In this document: piece after piece, positions 45,965 through 57,004 of the stretch
Numbering within the stretch: the stretch's first letter is position 1
Layout: every line of letters begins with the position of its first letter
Source: Polytrichum commune
Lineage: Eukaryota > Streptophyta > Polytrichopsida > Polytrichales > Polytrichaceae
Direction of reading: 5' to 3'
DNA length: 64,000 nucleotides
Assembly: GCA_950295325.1 (NCBI GenBank)
Contig: OX485806.1
Span: 51,891,169-51,955,168 of the forward strand
Program-made: the position numbers and the translations under genes
The notes under the pieces: generated by a model
What the model saw: the letters and a program-made list of their open reading frames with translations, nothing else
Database searches by the model: none
Told to the model about the DNA's origin: nothing

Positions 45965-46513
45965 TGTCGAGATGTGTTGTTCATGTGTGACCTTGCTATG
46001 TTTTAGTATTGTTTGTTAGTGGTGGTTGGTACTCGAGCTGCAGTGACATACGATCGCTATTTACACGACAGCTGTCACAGTATGCGGCGTCGACAGCTGC
46101 ACCTTATCCGTTAGGCTTCATCCATTTAGAGTTGGATGGATGAACCTTAGTTTTGGAAAATGAGGCTCCTAAGTGAGGAGCCTCCTCCTTAGCTTGGCAT
46201 TCTTGCCAAATCAAGTTTTATGAGATAGTGTGTGGAGAGAGCTTGTGTGAGGTGTAGATTGCATAATTTTGCAATAAATCTTGAGTTCTTCTCCCTCTAC
46301 TTACACTTTTGGATTCTCCCTTGGTGGAGTGAGAGATAGCTTAACTAATTGTGTGCATTTGAAGAAAGATTTAGAGTTTTTATGAGTGTTCTACTCCCTT
46401 CCTTCTCTGTCGAGATGTGTTGTTCATGTGTGACCTTGTTATGTTTTAGTGTTGTTTGTTAGTAGTGGTTGGTACTCGAGCTGCAATGACACACGATCGG
46501 TATTTACACGACA
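45965..46513 (+). repeat. 3' LTR-like unit: 106-bp repeat, 337-bp middle, 106-bp repeat
   Basis: 45,965-46,070 and 46,408-46,513 are near-identical 106-bp copies, each starting TGTCGAGATGTGTTG and ending TTTACACGACA, so each has TG...CA ends with TGTCG/CGACA termini. Between them lies segment X copy 2 (46,073-46,407), with an AATAAA signal. The whole unit follows the polypurine tract. It is either a 549-bp LTR with duplicated ends or a miniature retrotransposon that has replaced the LTR. No flanking short duplication was found. Confidence 0.75.
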
Positions 46514-47091
46514 GTCCCTACAACTCTAAGGTAATAATTCTCACATGCCTATCACGTGTCCCATGCTTCATTCCATGGTTGGCAATGCGACCTCTCCTCC
46601 CCCCACAAAAAATAGGGTGACTAAAAGTCAATATACACTAAATGTGGCAAAGGTGGATGGCGAGGGTGTGGTTGTGGGTTCGGGAAGTGTAGAGGGTGGG
46701 AGTAAAGGAGGTGGGATATTGGAAGGTGAGAATAAGGGAATTGAAATTGTGGAGGATGGGGGCATTAGAGGTGGGACTCCACAAAGTGGCAATACAGACG
46801 TCCCATGTGGAGGAGGGAGTAAATGGAGCTAGGAGTATGGAGGGTAGGGGAAAGTAGGTGGGATTCCAAGAGGTCAGAGTATGAGAGAGGGGAATGTAAA
46901 GGTTGGGGTGAAGCATTTGTGAGTGAAGATGATGGTTCTAATGGTTGAGAAGGATAACATGGGTTTGCATTGTCAGCAAGCAAGAAAGTTGGCCACACTA
47001 GCATGAGGAAAAAAATTAAGCATAAGTCTCTATTATAGTAGGTGTTGTAGCCATTGAAGATGTTCCTCTAATGGCTAGGTGCATATAGGAG
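46514..47091. other. Spacer with G-rich repetitive stretch
   Basis: 46,650-46,900 is a purine-rich stretch with repeated GGTGGG, GGAGG and GGTAGGGG words, giving open frames on both strands without protein-like composition. No gene is called. Confidence 0.5.
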
Positions 47092-47131
47092 GACGTTAAA
47101 TATCCCCCCCCACGAACTTATAGGGGGCATC
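47092..47131 (+). repeat. Probable left terminal repeat of the Ulp1-type MULE
   Basis: GGAGGACGTTAAATAT, a C-run and ACGAACTTATAGGGGG match the first 40 bases of the MITE ends at 22,929 and 23,646. It lies about 650 bases before the transposase gene. I did not find the matching right end, so the extent of the element is open. Confidence 0.6.
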
Positions 47132-47743
47132 TCTGACAGCGACAGGGCTGCCCGCGGAGTGACGTCAGCAGTGTCCAGCCGTTCATCCACTCCACTCCAC
47201 GTTCATCCCCTCCACGTTCACGTTGAAGGCGTCTTCCAGACCTGCATATATAGGGTTTAGTACACAACATTCACATATACTAAGATACATATATATTTAT
47301 ACATACACTGGTATATACACAATGGTATAAGTATAGGGTTATGTATATCCAGTTCTGCATATTGTGTTCTGTATACCCGGCTCTGTACATCCAGACCCAG
47401 TTCTACATATCTACCTATACAGAACATGCTCTGTAGATCTGTGATGGAGTCGTTCTACATATCTACCTATACAGAACTTGCCTTGCAGATTTGTGAATGG
47501 AGTGATTTATGGATCTAGGGTTTAGGGGTCTTGGAACGCAGAGCACACGTTTCTTTGCATAGTATGTGCTGGTTTAGGGTTTCGTCATTTATGCTCGCGT
47601 TTTTTGATTTTGAGTTATTTGCTCTCCGTTTCCAGTTTTGTTGTTCGAAGTAATTGTGTACTGCTCAAATCTTCATCATCGCCTTCACCTTCATTGCAAG
47701 GACATAGGACTAAGGGTTCCCCTCCCTCATCACATTCGTATCC

Positions 47744-50700
47744 ATGGAAATGGCCTCCCCAACTTCTGTGCAACAAAAAGCGACCACCCATTTTCCCTGC
47801 AATTTGTTTAATCTTCAATCCACTGTAGATTGCGATGATGACCTCCCACAAATTGCTCCTGCAACATTTCGTGCAATGTAGGTTGAGCTTATAATTTCGC
47901 TGAGAGAGAGAGTTCAAAATCCTCTTCCAGGTGCATTTGCTATGGATGACTTGGTGTGGACCAACCACGTTACTCAAGGCCAAGGGATACACAAAAGCTC
48001 TAAGCTAGCTATCATATTGTGGGATAGACTTGATGATTTCATTAAAGGCGAGCAACAACATCTTCAATTTCCCTACACTTTCACCAAGGAAATCGTACGT
48101 GTTAACTTGCCACACTCCTTGCGAACGCCTCGTGCACACAATCCTGCAATTGTACTGAGGTTTGACCTACTGCCTACTCTGAAATTGAAACCACACAAAC
48201 TATTCATGTTTTGCTTGTCATAATGTGCTCAACAGGCAAATATAAAAAATATGCATTTCATTCTACAATCCAGAATTGGCAGTACATTGTACTTACGGTT
48301 CATGAGGGTGTATGGATTCCATGTTCTTCATTTCTGTATTCATGAAATGATACATATTCAATACATGTGTTCTTCCATTGCAGGTACAGGTGCAATTTTG
48401 GCCCTGGAGATAGGAATGACATTGTGGCACATGATATGCAAGCTCTACTGAAATCTACGCCAAAAAAAAAGCAGAAGATATTGCAGAAGAAAAAACGAGG
48501 TAAGAAGGTAGTACCGGAATACGAGTCTTTCGCAGTGACCAAATCAACCCGTCCAAAGGTTGTGCACATTGGCAAGACATATGCGGGTAACTTAGTGAAA
48601 CGAGGGAGCCAACGTTGTTTTATTGCGAAGAAGCCCTATATGGACCACTCGTTGTGTTTGCTCATTTATGAAAATGCAGAACTCTTGAATGCCGCTGGAG
48701 AACAATGCCACGGCACCATGGTTGGTGGATTTAGATATGCGCTCGGTGCTGGTCTTTTAGATGAAATGAAACAAAAAATTGCTCAAATGCATGCCTATGA
48801 ATTATTCCCTGTCCAAATCATGCAACAACACACCAAAGAGGTTTGTGAGCTTGCCGTGTGTAATGGACTGGTGACTCGCGACACGTTCTTGTTGCCGTCC
48901 GACGTCAGAAACATATGTCGAAAGAGGGCTGAAGACCTGTGGGAGAAACAACCATCCGGCCCGATTAACGTCCATATGTGGGCAGTAGAGAATCCAGACA
49001 GCGTGTTCTACTACCAATAGCACTCGCTAATCGACCTTAATTCTCAAACACAAGACGACTCACCTTTCACCATAGGCATACAAACTGAATGGCAACTTGA
49101 AATGATGACAAACTTCGGTCACAACAGCGTTTTTTCCATTGACGCCATATTTGGCACCAACCAGACTAGGGTAAAATAATGTCCATGTCCTTCATCCTCG
49201 TCATCGTGTTCTTCAATGATTGTCTCATTCTGGCAGTCAATTTGTTTCAACCATGTTTTGCCCCTATTATAACAATAATGTTAATTTTTTTCTACAGTAC
49301 CCACTCTACACTGTTATGGTATTCGATGATTGGAGAAATGGCATACTTGTGGCTTTCTTTGTCATTTCGCGGGCACGTGAACAAGATCTCTGCCCAGTTT
49401 TTCAAGCGCTGCATGACAGGCTTCAAATAATCAAACATGATTGGTTTCCATACTCTATTATCGTTGACAATGCTCAGGCTGAAATTAACATGCTTGGGTA
49501 AACATTTTTTGTATGTTCTGCACAATTTACTTTGTAGTCTAACTTCATTTTGTATTGCATAGTTTCCTGCAACCTGTACTGGTGTGAATGATCAATTTCT
49601 TACTGTTACAAGTGGTTTCTTCAATGTTCTTCATCTCAGCTCATAATCTGTTGTTTTGGCACATGCGCAGCATGGTGTGGCCGCAAGCCAAAATTTTCCT
49701 GTGCTTGTGGCATGTCAAGAAGTCATGGGCAAAGAATGCCATCAAGAAAATTTCTAGCGCTGCAGAACGCACCACTATTCTTCAAATGCTCGGCAACATA
49801 ATGTACGGAAAGGTTGCAATGTTGATGATGATCCTATCAACTGGGCCCTTCACCAACTTGACAATATATCTAATACTCGTCCATTGGCGAGTGCGTTCAT
49901 GAGATACATGAACGATGTTTGGCGAGCCAAGATACCAATGTGGTGCGTTGGAGCTCAACGGATACCACATGCAGGACAGAACACTCACGTTGCTATTGAA
50001 TTCTACCATTGCAATTTGAAAAGTGTTCTAAACTCTGCCAAAGAGAGATTTGTGGGTAGGCGCATGGACTGGTTTTTATCATCTAACGGGTGACGTTTTG
50101 ACTCATTACTGGTACAATGTCCAATGCAAAGCATACGGATTTATACGCAACAGGAAATAAGAGGGTATTGTTGCATCGGCAATTATGGGAGCCAACGACA
50201 TACCTGACCCTAACGTCCTCATTTGTATGGACGAAGATGTTGCATATGTGGGGTTTGTAAACAACCGCCCGAAGGTGTGGACCATCAAATGTCCGGACTC
50301 TAAATGGGCACAATGCGACTGCCCCATTGCCAATGAGGGCATGATTTGCAAGCACACCATTAAAGTGTTCAAGATGCTCCACCCTAGAATTGAAGATGGT
50401 ACCATAGTTCGCGAAGCTGGTACACGACATGGAACTCAGCGCGGCACTCCAATTGCGTGTTGCTACACACGGCTGTCACAACAAAATACTCAAATCCATG
50501 TTTCGGACAACGTCAGCACTCCATTCGAAGTTGAACCTGTGGTGCAGGACAACGTTCTGCAAATTGATGTTGATGAAGAACAAACCACTCTAACTCCTAT
50601 GGACACTGTGTCTGTGGACTCAGAGAACCCCTCGCAATTCTCTTCTCGGTTTATCCAGATGGACTCTTTCAATTCAATACCCCTTTTCTAGGAGAGTTCT

Positions 50701-50973
50701 TCACAAGCACCTATTGCCGCAACCACGCACGACATATATACCACCCTTGCATTGAAGGCTGAGCAATATCATGTTCTGCAAAATCATTTGATTGCTGGCC
50801 TTAGGCACATTTGGGGCAAGCAGAACCAGCTTATTGCACAAGGTTTTACACAAATGCCATTGACTCCTATGACAACCTCGTTTCCAGAAAGGGCAGGCGA
50901 CAACTCTTTAAAACGCCGGAGGAGTTTTCTGGAGTTCCCGTTGCTGAGAAGAAAGCTTTCTAGCTCCAAATGA
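47744..50973 (+). pseudogene. MULE transposase with SWIM finger (Ulp1-type element)
   Basis: Exons by eye: about 47,744-48,158, 48,384-49,170, 49,298-49,497 and 49,671-50,973, all with GT-AG introns. N-terminal part: DDLVWTNHVTQGQGIH. The second exon has a Lys-rich patch, then VNVHMWAVENPDSVFYYQ-like sequence and FSIDATFGTNQTR, the first catalytic Asp. The third: VMVFDDWRNGILVAFF and SIIVDNAQAEINML (second Asp). The fourth: FLCLWHVKKSW, then the SWIM finger CDCPIANEGMICKH (about 50,317-50,358) and a basic C-terminus (KRRRSF). Breaks: TAG at 47,879, 49,018 and 50,689, TAA near 50,158, and one-base shifts near 49,815 and 50,077. It binds and cuts element ends in its family, but this copy is inactive. 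Confidence 0.88.
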
Positions 50974-51546
50974 TAGGGTTTGCCAACAACTATATTATAA
51001 TTTGTGTGGTCTTTGACCTTCAAGTGTTCTTTGTGTCCTATTATTTGTAATTTGTTTTGTGTATCTTGTTATGTGTTTTCTGTTCTGTATATCCTGTTCT
51101 GTGTATCATGTTCTACATGACTACACGCTTTTTGATGTTGTACAATGTAATGGAAATTGTAACTCCATTTTACAACATGTTACACATGTTACAAATACAG
51201 CCTAACTCATGTCGACTACTTTCTGAGGTCCGACCTTGAGCCTTACTCTGCGATGTCGTTTCGTCGGAGGTCTTTGTCGTTGTGTTGTCTGCAGTACAAT
51301 TTTGACATTCCATTCCGTGGAACAATGTCGTCCATTCTCAATCACATCGATCAAGGCATTTCTTACGACCTTCCTTGTACGCAATGCATCAATCCTACTA
51401 TAGTTCAACGCAAAGCCCTGCAACATCACAAACAACCTCAGAACATGTGTTGAAGAACATCAGGACATTCATTGTGGTGCTATTATACTTCAACTTTTCA
51501 TGTTTTTTTTACTGATATGCGTATTCTCTATGTATATTTTGGTATT
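50974..51546. other. Spacer between the two convergent MULE genes
   Basis: Contains CTGTTCTGTATATCC / CTGTTCTGTGTATCA tandem words at about 51,077-51,115, part of the window's TGTTCT-rich pattern. Open frames here are short and unsupported. Confidence 0.5.
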
Positions 51547-54500
51547 TCAAGAGGTGTAAGACTCATTTACCTCACACAAGGTGTGGGGTCTATCTCTCAC
51601 TGTCTTTGTGTACTCCATACTGTTCTTCAACATGTAGAACCCGCAAGCCCACCCTGAATTTTGTTGGGGCACAATTCCTTGTATCCACTAATGGGACGAG
51701 CTAACAACAATCCACATATCAGCATCGGTATCATGGCCACTCCATGCAACCCACAACTTTGCGAGTCTCATTTGAATTCTTGTGTCGGCACGGACACTTG
51801 ACCCTAACAAGGAATCGAGATGGAAGAACCCATGTTCCCCTACTATGTAAACCGTCCAATGATTTCCGCAGGTATAAGGAACTATTAAGGTTTTTATGTC
51901 TTGCGATGATAGGGCTCTATACTTGTCATGTATGAAGGCTACATATACCTCTAAGGCGTCTTTTCGTTGTTCCTCAACATGCGCTAGGAGCAGGGAACCA
52001 AGATAAGGACTGCAAACATGACACTTTACTTGCTCAAGTTGGGGATTCAGCCACGCCCTAATCCATTTCATCATGTAGTTACTCAACTCCCCATGATTTT
52101 GAACCAAAGGCTTCATATCCCCTTTCCACTGTAGACTCAAATTCTCACCACGATACATAAACTCAAAACTTGCAACTTTTTTTCCCACCTGCTTCAGCAA
52201 TGATGGTGTCCACAAGTGCCTCAAGTTTGCAAAACACAACTTATTGTATTAGAGTCGTGGCTAGCAACATCAAAGGACAGTAATAATATTATGTTCTGCA
52301 TCCTGAACACTAAATTAAATTTACCTTCCATTCGATTTTTGTGTGGTACTGCCCAGGGTGTCGTCCAAAGTTCTGTCTTCCGCAGGTTTGACAGGAGGGG
52401 AACTGACCTTCATTGGCTTAACATGTTCCTCCACCTCTGATACTACCGGGCACATAGTGGGAGTTGAAGGGGAGCCATACTTTGTCGCCGTCAATCCTTC
52501 ACCCATGTTGTGAACCGATGTGTAGGCGTCATTGAAAAGTGCGCATATTTCGTCCACTGCAGCACCAGTGTTCTGCGAGCACCCGCATGAGTCCAATTGT
52601 TTGTTGTGGGTACTTACAGGAAGGGTAATGTTGTCGAGGTTCAACCTCCGTGCTGGAGAAACCATTGTCCTGCCACCCGGAGGCCCTATTGCAAGCGTAA
52701 GAGACGGAGTCCTGTAAAACCACGGTCCTTGTGTTGACCAATTAGCAAAAGGCATAGGTGGAAGGTGCTTAAGAACTCATAGGCTGACAAGGGTGTAGGA
52801 CGAGACACGAACCTTAATGGCGTGTTCTGCAACTCAGAACCAAGTTGTGTGAGGGAGAGGTCCTGCGTGTTGATGCGGTCGACGCCATCGAAATCCATAT
52901 GCATCGGTATTAAGTCCAAACTCTCCAAACTCATGGCCTCATGTACTTCACCCACGAACCCCAACGTTGTTCGAGATGATTTTTCCTTCGGCATCGCCAC
53001 CTCTTCGAACAACAACGCCCTCGTGCAATGTAGGTCAGGGGCAATGTCATCTGTTGCTTCCTCCACTCCCAGTCCACAATTGAACAACCGCAATTGTTGG
53101 ACCTTACATATTGCAACCTCTGTACTATCTCCTTCACCCACATCTGCACGCAGAGGCTCTTCTTGTGCAGGTCACCCAACGTCAATGTTCCTATGTCAAC
53201 GCCCTCGCGGAAGACCATTGATGAACACAGAACCTGCGCCACATAGTTTTCACTTACTTTGGCCAGCGTATGTTGTTCTACAAGTACTGTTCTGAAGTTG
53301 TTGTACGTACAATAATCTGCAATATATATTCCTATATTGTTTTAGATTTAATATTCATAATGTCATGTTATACATATCATATACTACATAACTGCCAAGC
53401 GTAATAGTGAAGAACACGCAAAACACCAATGATGAATGTTGGCTGAACAGGTGTCAAGACATACTTCATTACACTTTGCTTGACTTTGCTCTCCAATGTC
53501 GACACTGAACAACATGTCAGCAAGCTCACTTTCACGGTGCATGTGGACTATGTCTGCGATGGCTCGTTGCGCGATCCTACCGATGAAGGACTCCATTTTC
53601 TCAACCATAGCGATTTGCCCTGCTGGTTCGTGTCCAAGCAGAGCTGCAACGTCTGTGAATAGGACATCGATGTGTTCTACGGCACTCTGGATGCCAGGGA
53701 AAGTACTCCAACATGTTATAGGATGTTCTGCGCAATTCTCGTCAAGGCGACTGACTGGAGTGTGTCTCGAGCAAACTCCAATATGTATTCCCCGTGTAGA
53801 CCTCTAGTTGGGTGAGAGAGTGGATGATTGAAGCCCTCCAGAGTCCTGACCAGGTACAAAAATGCCCTCAAAATATGCGGGCACTCACGCTCAAATGATA
53901 GAGGCTCGGTCTTTGTGTTCTCCAGCAGAACAACTGACATCTCCAGCCACTTATGTTCTGTGTGGTCCCAAGGGCCAGCCTCAAAATTTTTTAGAGGCCA
54001 CTTTTTTGAATAGCTGGTACAACGGTGACCATTTCCACTTGGACTCCTCCTCCTTTTCTTTCACGGCGCGGTCAAATTTTCGTAACGCGTCTTCTACGTG
54101 ATTTCTTCGGAAATTCTCAAAGTTGACCTTGGCGGCAACAACCTTGTCATCATACTCCCTTTGTTCGATGCGATAATGAAGGTAGTCTTTGAGGTTCCTG
54201 AGCTCTTCATACACGTTCACATCGGAATTGGTCTTAAAAACCCTGACCTGCGCCTTTATTTTATCCAAAAATTCGTTATGTTCTCCAGGTTTTTTCTGCA
54301 ATGTATACACCGGACGAACATAAAAATATGACTCAATATAGGAACATAATAATGTACAACCAATTTGCACTAGTAGAACATGAAATGATTTTGCACATGC
54401 AAAATTGAAGAACATGACATTAAAACACAATACCTGCGCATTGCCATATAGGTACCATTGCCCGAATGCGCTTCCGATGCGAATTCTAATAGTGCCATCT

Positions 54501-55608
54501 TCCAATTGTTTATGGAGGTATTGCATGCAGCCATCCGGGTCATCTAAGAGACTTTTTGGCACCCATTGCTCGTCAGTCTCTGTGATAAGCACATAAAGAC
54601 CATCGACTGGCACTGGTTCTGGAGGCCGTGCAATCTCTTTAGGCGCATGGAAAATACTTGTTGCCTCCTCGTACGCATGTTGTTTGCACTCCTTGCGCGA
54701 CATGGGGCTAGGTTGGACAGGTTTAGTTGAGGGTTGGGCAACCAAAACACCAAGAACATCTTCCTGCGGAGTCTCAGGTTGCAGAACAATGTCCATCACA
54801 GGTATTGTTTGCGGAACAGTGTCTATGGCAGTATTTAGAACTATACAATCGTGCGAAATTGAAGCTCGAATAATTTTGGTATGTTGTTGTTGTGGTTGAA
54901 TATGTTCCTCGCGCAACGGCGAAGGCTGCGCAAGATGTCCATGTTCGTGCTTCACAACACGGACTACCCATGATCACTGTTCTGACCACTATTCTAACCA
55001 TTGTCTTGCAAATTTGGAGTCGTCTCTTTTGATGTTGAGTCGGACTCGCTAGGCGATGTGCCCGAATTCAGTTCCTCTTCGCTGGAGGAGAGTATGGTCC
55101 TACAAGACGGCATCTTGTTCTTCGGTCGTCGTTTACTGGAAGAGGGTGACTTGGGCACTCTGGGCGGCCCCTTCAGTACAAGGTTTTGTGCCTTGCGGGG
55201 TGGTGATGATGGAGGAATATCCACACCAATGCTGCGAGTTCTACCGCCAATGATAGTAACGGGCGTCCTCGTTGGTAGCTTGCGTTTTCTGGATAGAACA
55301 CCATGTTCTGCATCGGCAGTGGCCAATGATGTACTGCACCCTGGATTGGACTCTAATTCTAGAGGCAGAGGAAATGTGGATGGGGAGTGGGAGTGTGAAC
55401 CATGTGGCGACGAAACCTTCCCGTATTTCTGTGCAATCCTATGCTTCTCTCCATGATTGTTTGGCTCCCAGGTTGGATACATCTTGAGTGGCTTCGCTCC
55501 CGTGTAGCTCTTACATAGGTTAAACATCCTATGGTAAGAGACACTGGTCTTATCCTTCAGTGACTCCTTGCAATAAATACAAGTGAACCTGTACCTGTTG
55601 TTTGCCAT
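51547..55608 (-). pseudogene. Convergent MULE gene ending in a Ulp1-like (C48) cysteine protease
   Basis: Read right to left. 54,994-55,608 starts with a zinc-finger-like FTCIYCKESLKDKTSVSYHR...C. 53,981-54,955 has a proline-rich stretch, then an EVC-like QWYLYGNAQ and a charged coiled coil; an intron lies about 54,290-54,435. 52,320-53,940 gives further pieces in several phases. 51,547-52,239 is the protease: LIVPYTCGNHWTVYIV (catalytic His), FFHLDSLLG (Asp), then, after an in-frame TAG at 51,688-51,690, VPQQNSGWACGFYM (Gln and Cys, 51,635-51,680). The stop at 51,547 ends it. Ulp1 enzymes cleave SUMO-like modifiers. Plant KAONASHI MULEs are known to carry such genes. Exon borders in the middle are not resolved. 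Confidence 0.8.
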
Positions 55609-57004
55609 TTTATTCTTGTCCCTCGCCTACCAATATGCCTCTAACACAAGATCTTCATACTCTTCCTCACAGTAGATAGCTGCACAGTTCTTCCTATTTT
55701 GTTTCATGGTACAACGGAAAATCCTAGATCTTCCATCCAGCGAACACCTACAAAACAAGACCTATTTAATATGTAGAACACAAACGAAGGAAGAATGTCA
55801 TGTGAGTTGTGCACATATGAAGTAGTCTGCCAACGTAAATATGCACAATATACGACGTTGCATGGCACAAGGTGACAAATCTTGTGTGAAGCAAAACATT
55901 TTTTGGTTGTCTTGAACCATGAATACCCTAAACAGGGGGGATTGGTGTGACTGCAAATTTGTAACAAACAAGACAGAAACATGCTAAGAAAAAACAACAC
56001 CACAAGTTATGTGAAGGCGTATTTACCCCTTGTTGCCAACCTTGCGAACCATGTATGCTCAATTGCAAGAATTTGTACCTCCCCAACAACCTTATCACGT
56101 CTTCATCTTCGACGACGTGCAAACCCACAACAAACGCCTTTGGAAGGAGTTTTGCCCCGGTCCTGTTTCTGGTCACCTTGGATGATGTTTTTCCTTGGGT
56201 TGTCACCATTAATGCGTGCGGGTATTATGATGAAAGTGTGCTAAAAAAAAACTCAACACTACATTTGAAACTGAGAAATCAATGAGCAAACCATATGCCT
56301 CGAACGCGTTGATAATATGTTTCACTCAATCTGCTCTAGAATGACTACCGCATACAATCCAGTGCATTAAATGTGTGAAAACGAAAAGGAACGCAAAGGA
56401 AAAATGACAGCAACACTCAACCCTAAACTGCAAACCCTTATAGAATTATGCAAAATCTCGCAAACACCATAACGCAACTAGTACGACAGTGCTACATATG
56501 CAAAATGAACTTGCGATCAAGAGGAAATGAATGGCCGCGGAAATAACTGCACTAATAATTACAATAATAACTGCCAGGAGCAGTTATGAAATGTACATAT
56601 ATTCAAAACCCTTCGAATGCCACCAAAACCTTTCGATTATCACTCAAAAACTCTTCGATTCTCATTCAAACCTCTACAAAACCCTATCAACACTCTTCGA
56701 ATACACACGCACTCATAAATTTCGCACGACCCTACTGACAATGCACTCCAAAACTTTTCGAATGAAACCCTCACAGACCTTCGAATGCACACAGTAAGCT
56801 CTAATGCAAACGATTCAACTTGCTGAAGACAAGCCAATGTCATCCACATGATACCTAAAATCCACAACAATCACTTTCAATGAAATCACGTCGTCATGAT
56901 TGCTACAGCTATCATGAAGGCGCATGTGCTTACGACAGGGTTTGAGCATGACAACAGTCGCGTGGGACTGCTCTGCACAGGACAACAGTCGTACGACGTT
57001 AAAG
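55609..57004. other. Upstream region of the Ulp1-type gene
   Basis: No gene recognised. At 56,600-56,790 the phrases CTTCGAATGC, CTTTCGATTATC, CTTCGATTCTC, CTCTTCGAATAC, TTTTCGAATGA and CCTTCGAATGC recur every 25-60 bases, a cluster of TTCGAA-type sites. This is where the promoter of the minus-strand gene, or the element's right end, would lie. Confidence 0.5.

Larger units (their letters stand above)
37557..46513 (+). mobile_element. Ty3/Gypsy retrotransposon with DNA methyltransferase and PHD finger
   Basis: Plus-strand order: gag with two CCHC knuckles, aspartic protease, C5-cytosine methyltransferase, RT, RNase H, HHCC and DDE integrase, PHD finger, polypurine tract (AGCTAAGGGGGGCA at 45,951-45,964) and a 3' LTR-like unit. 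The pol frame from 38,745 to 44,297 is one continuous phase with only three stop codons. A 5' LTR was not found, so the copy is incomplete. The family recurs as a remnant at 470-2,730. Gypsy elements with cytosine methyltransferases have been reported from the charophyte Klebsormidium (de Mendoza and colleagues, 2018). The PHD finger and the position of the methyltransferase between protease and RT are what I see here. Confidence 0.92.

Noticed and set aside
46545-46832. Gly-rich 95-codon frame
   Set aside because: The composition follows the purine-rich repeat; the opposite strand is open too.
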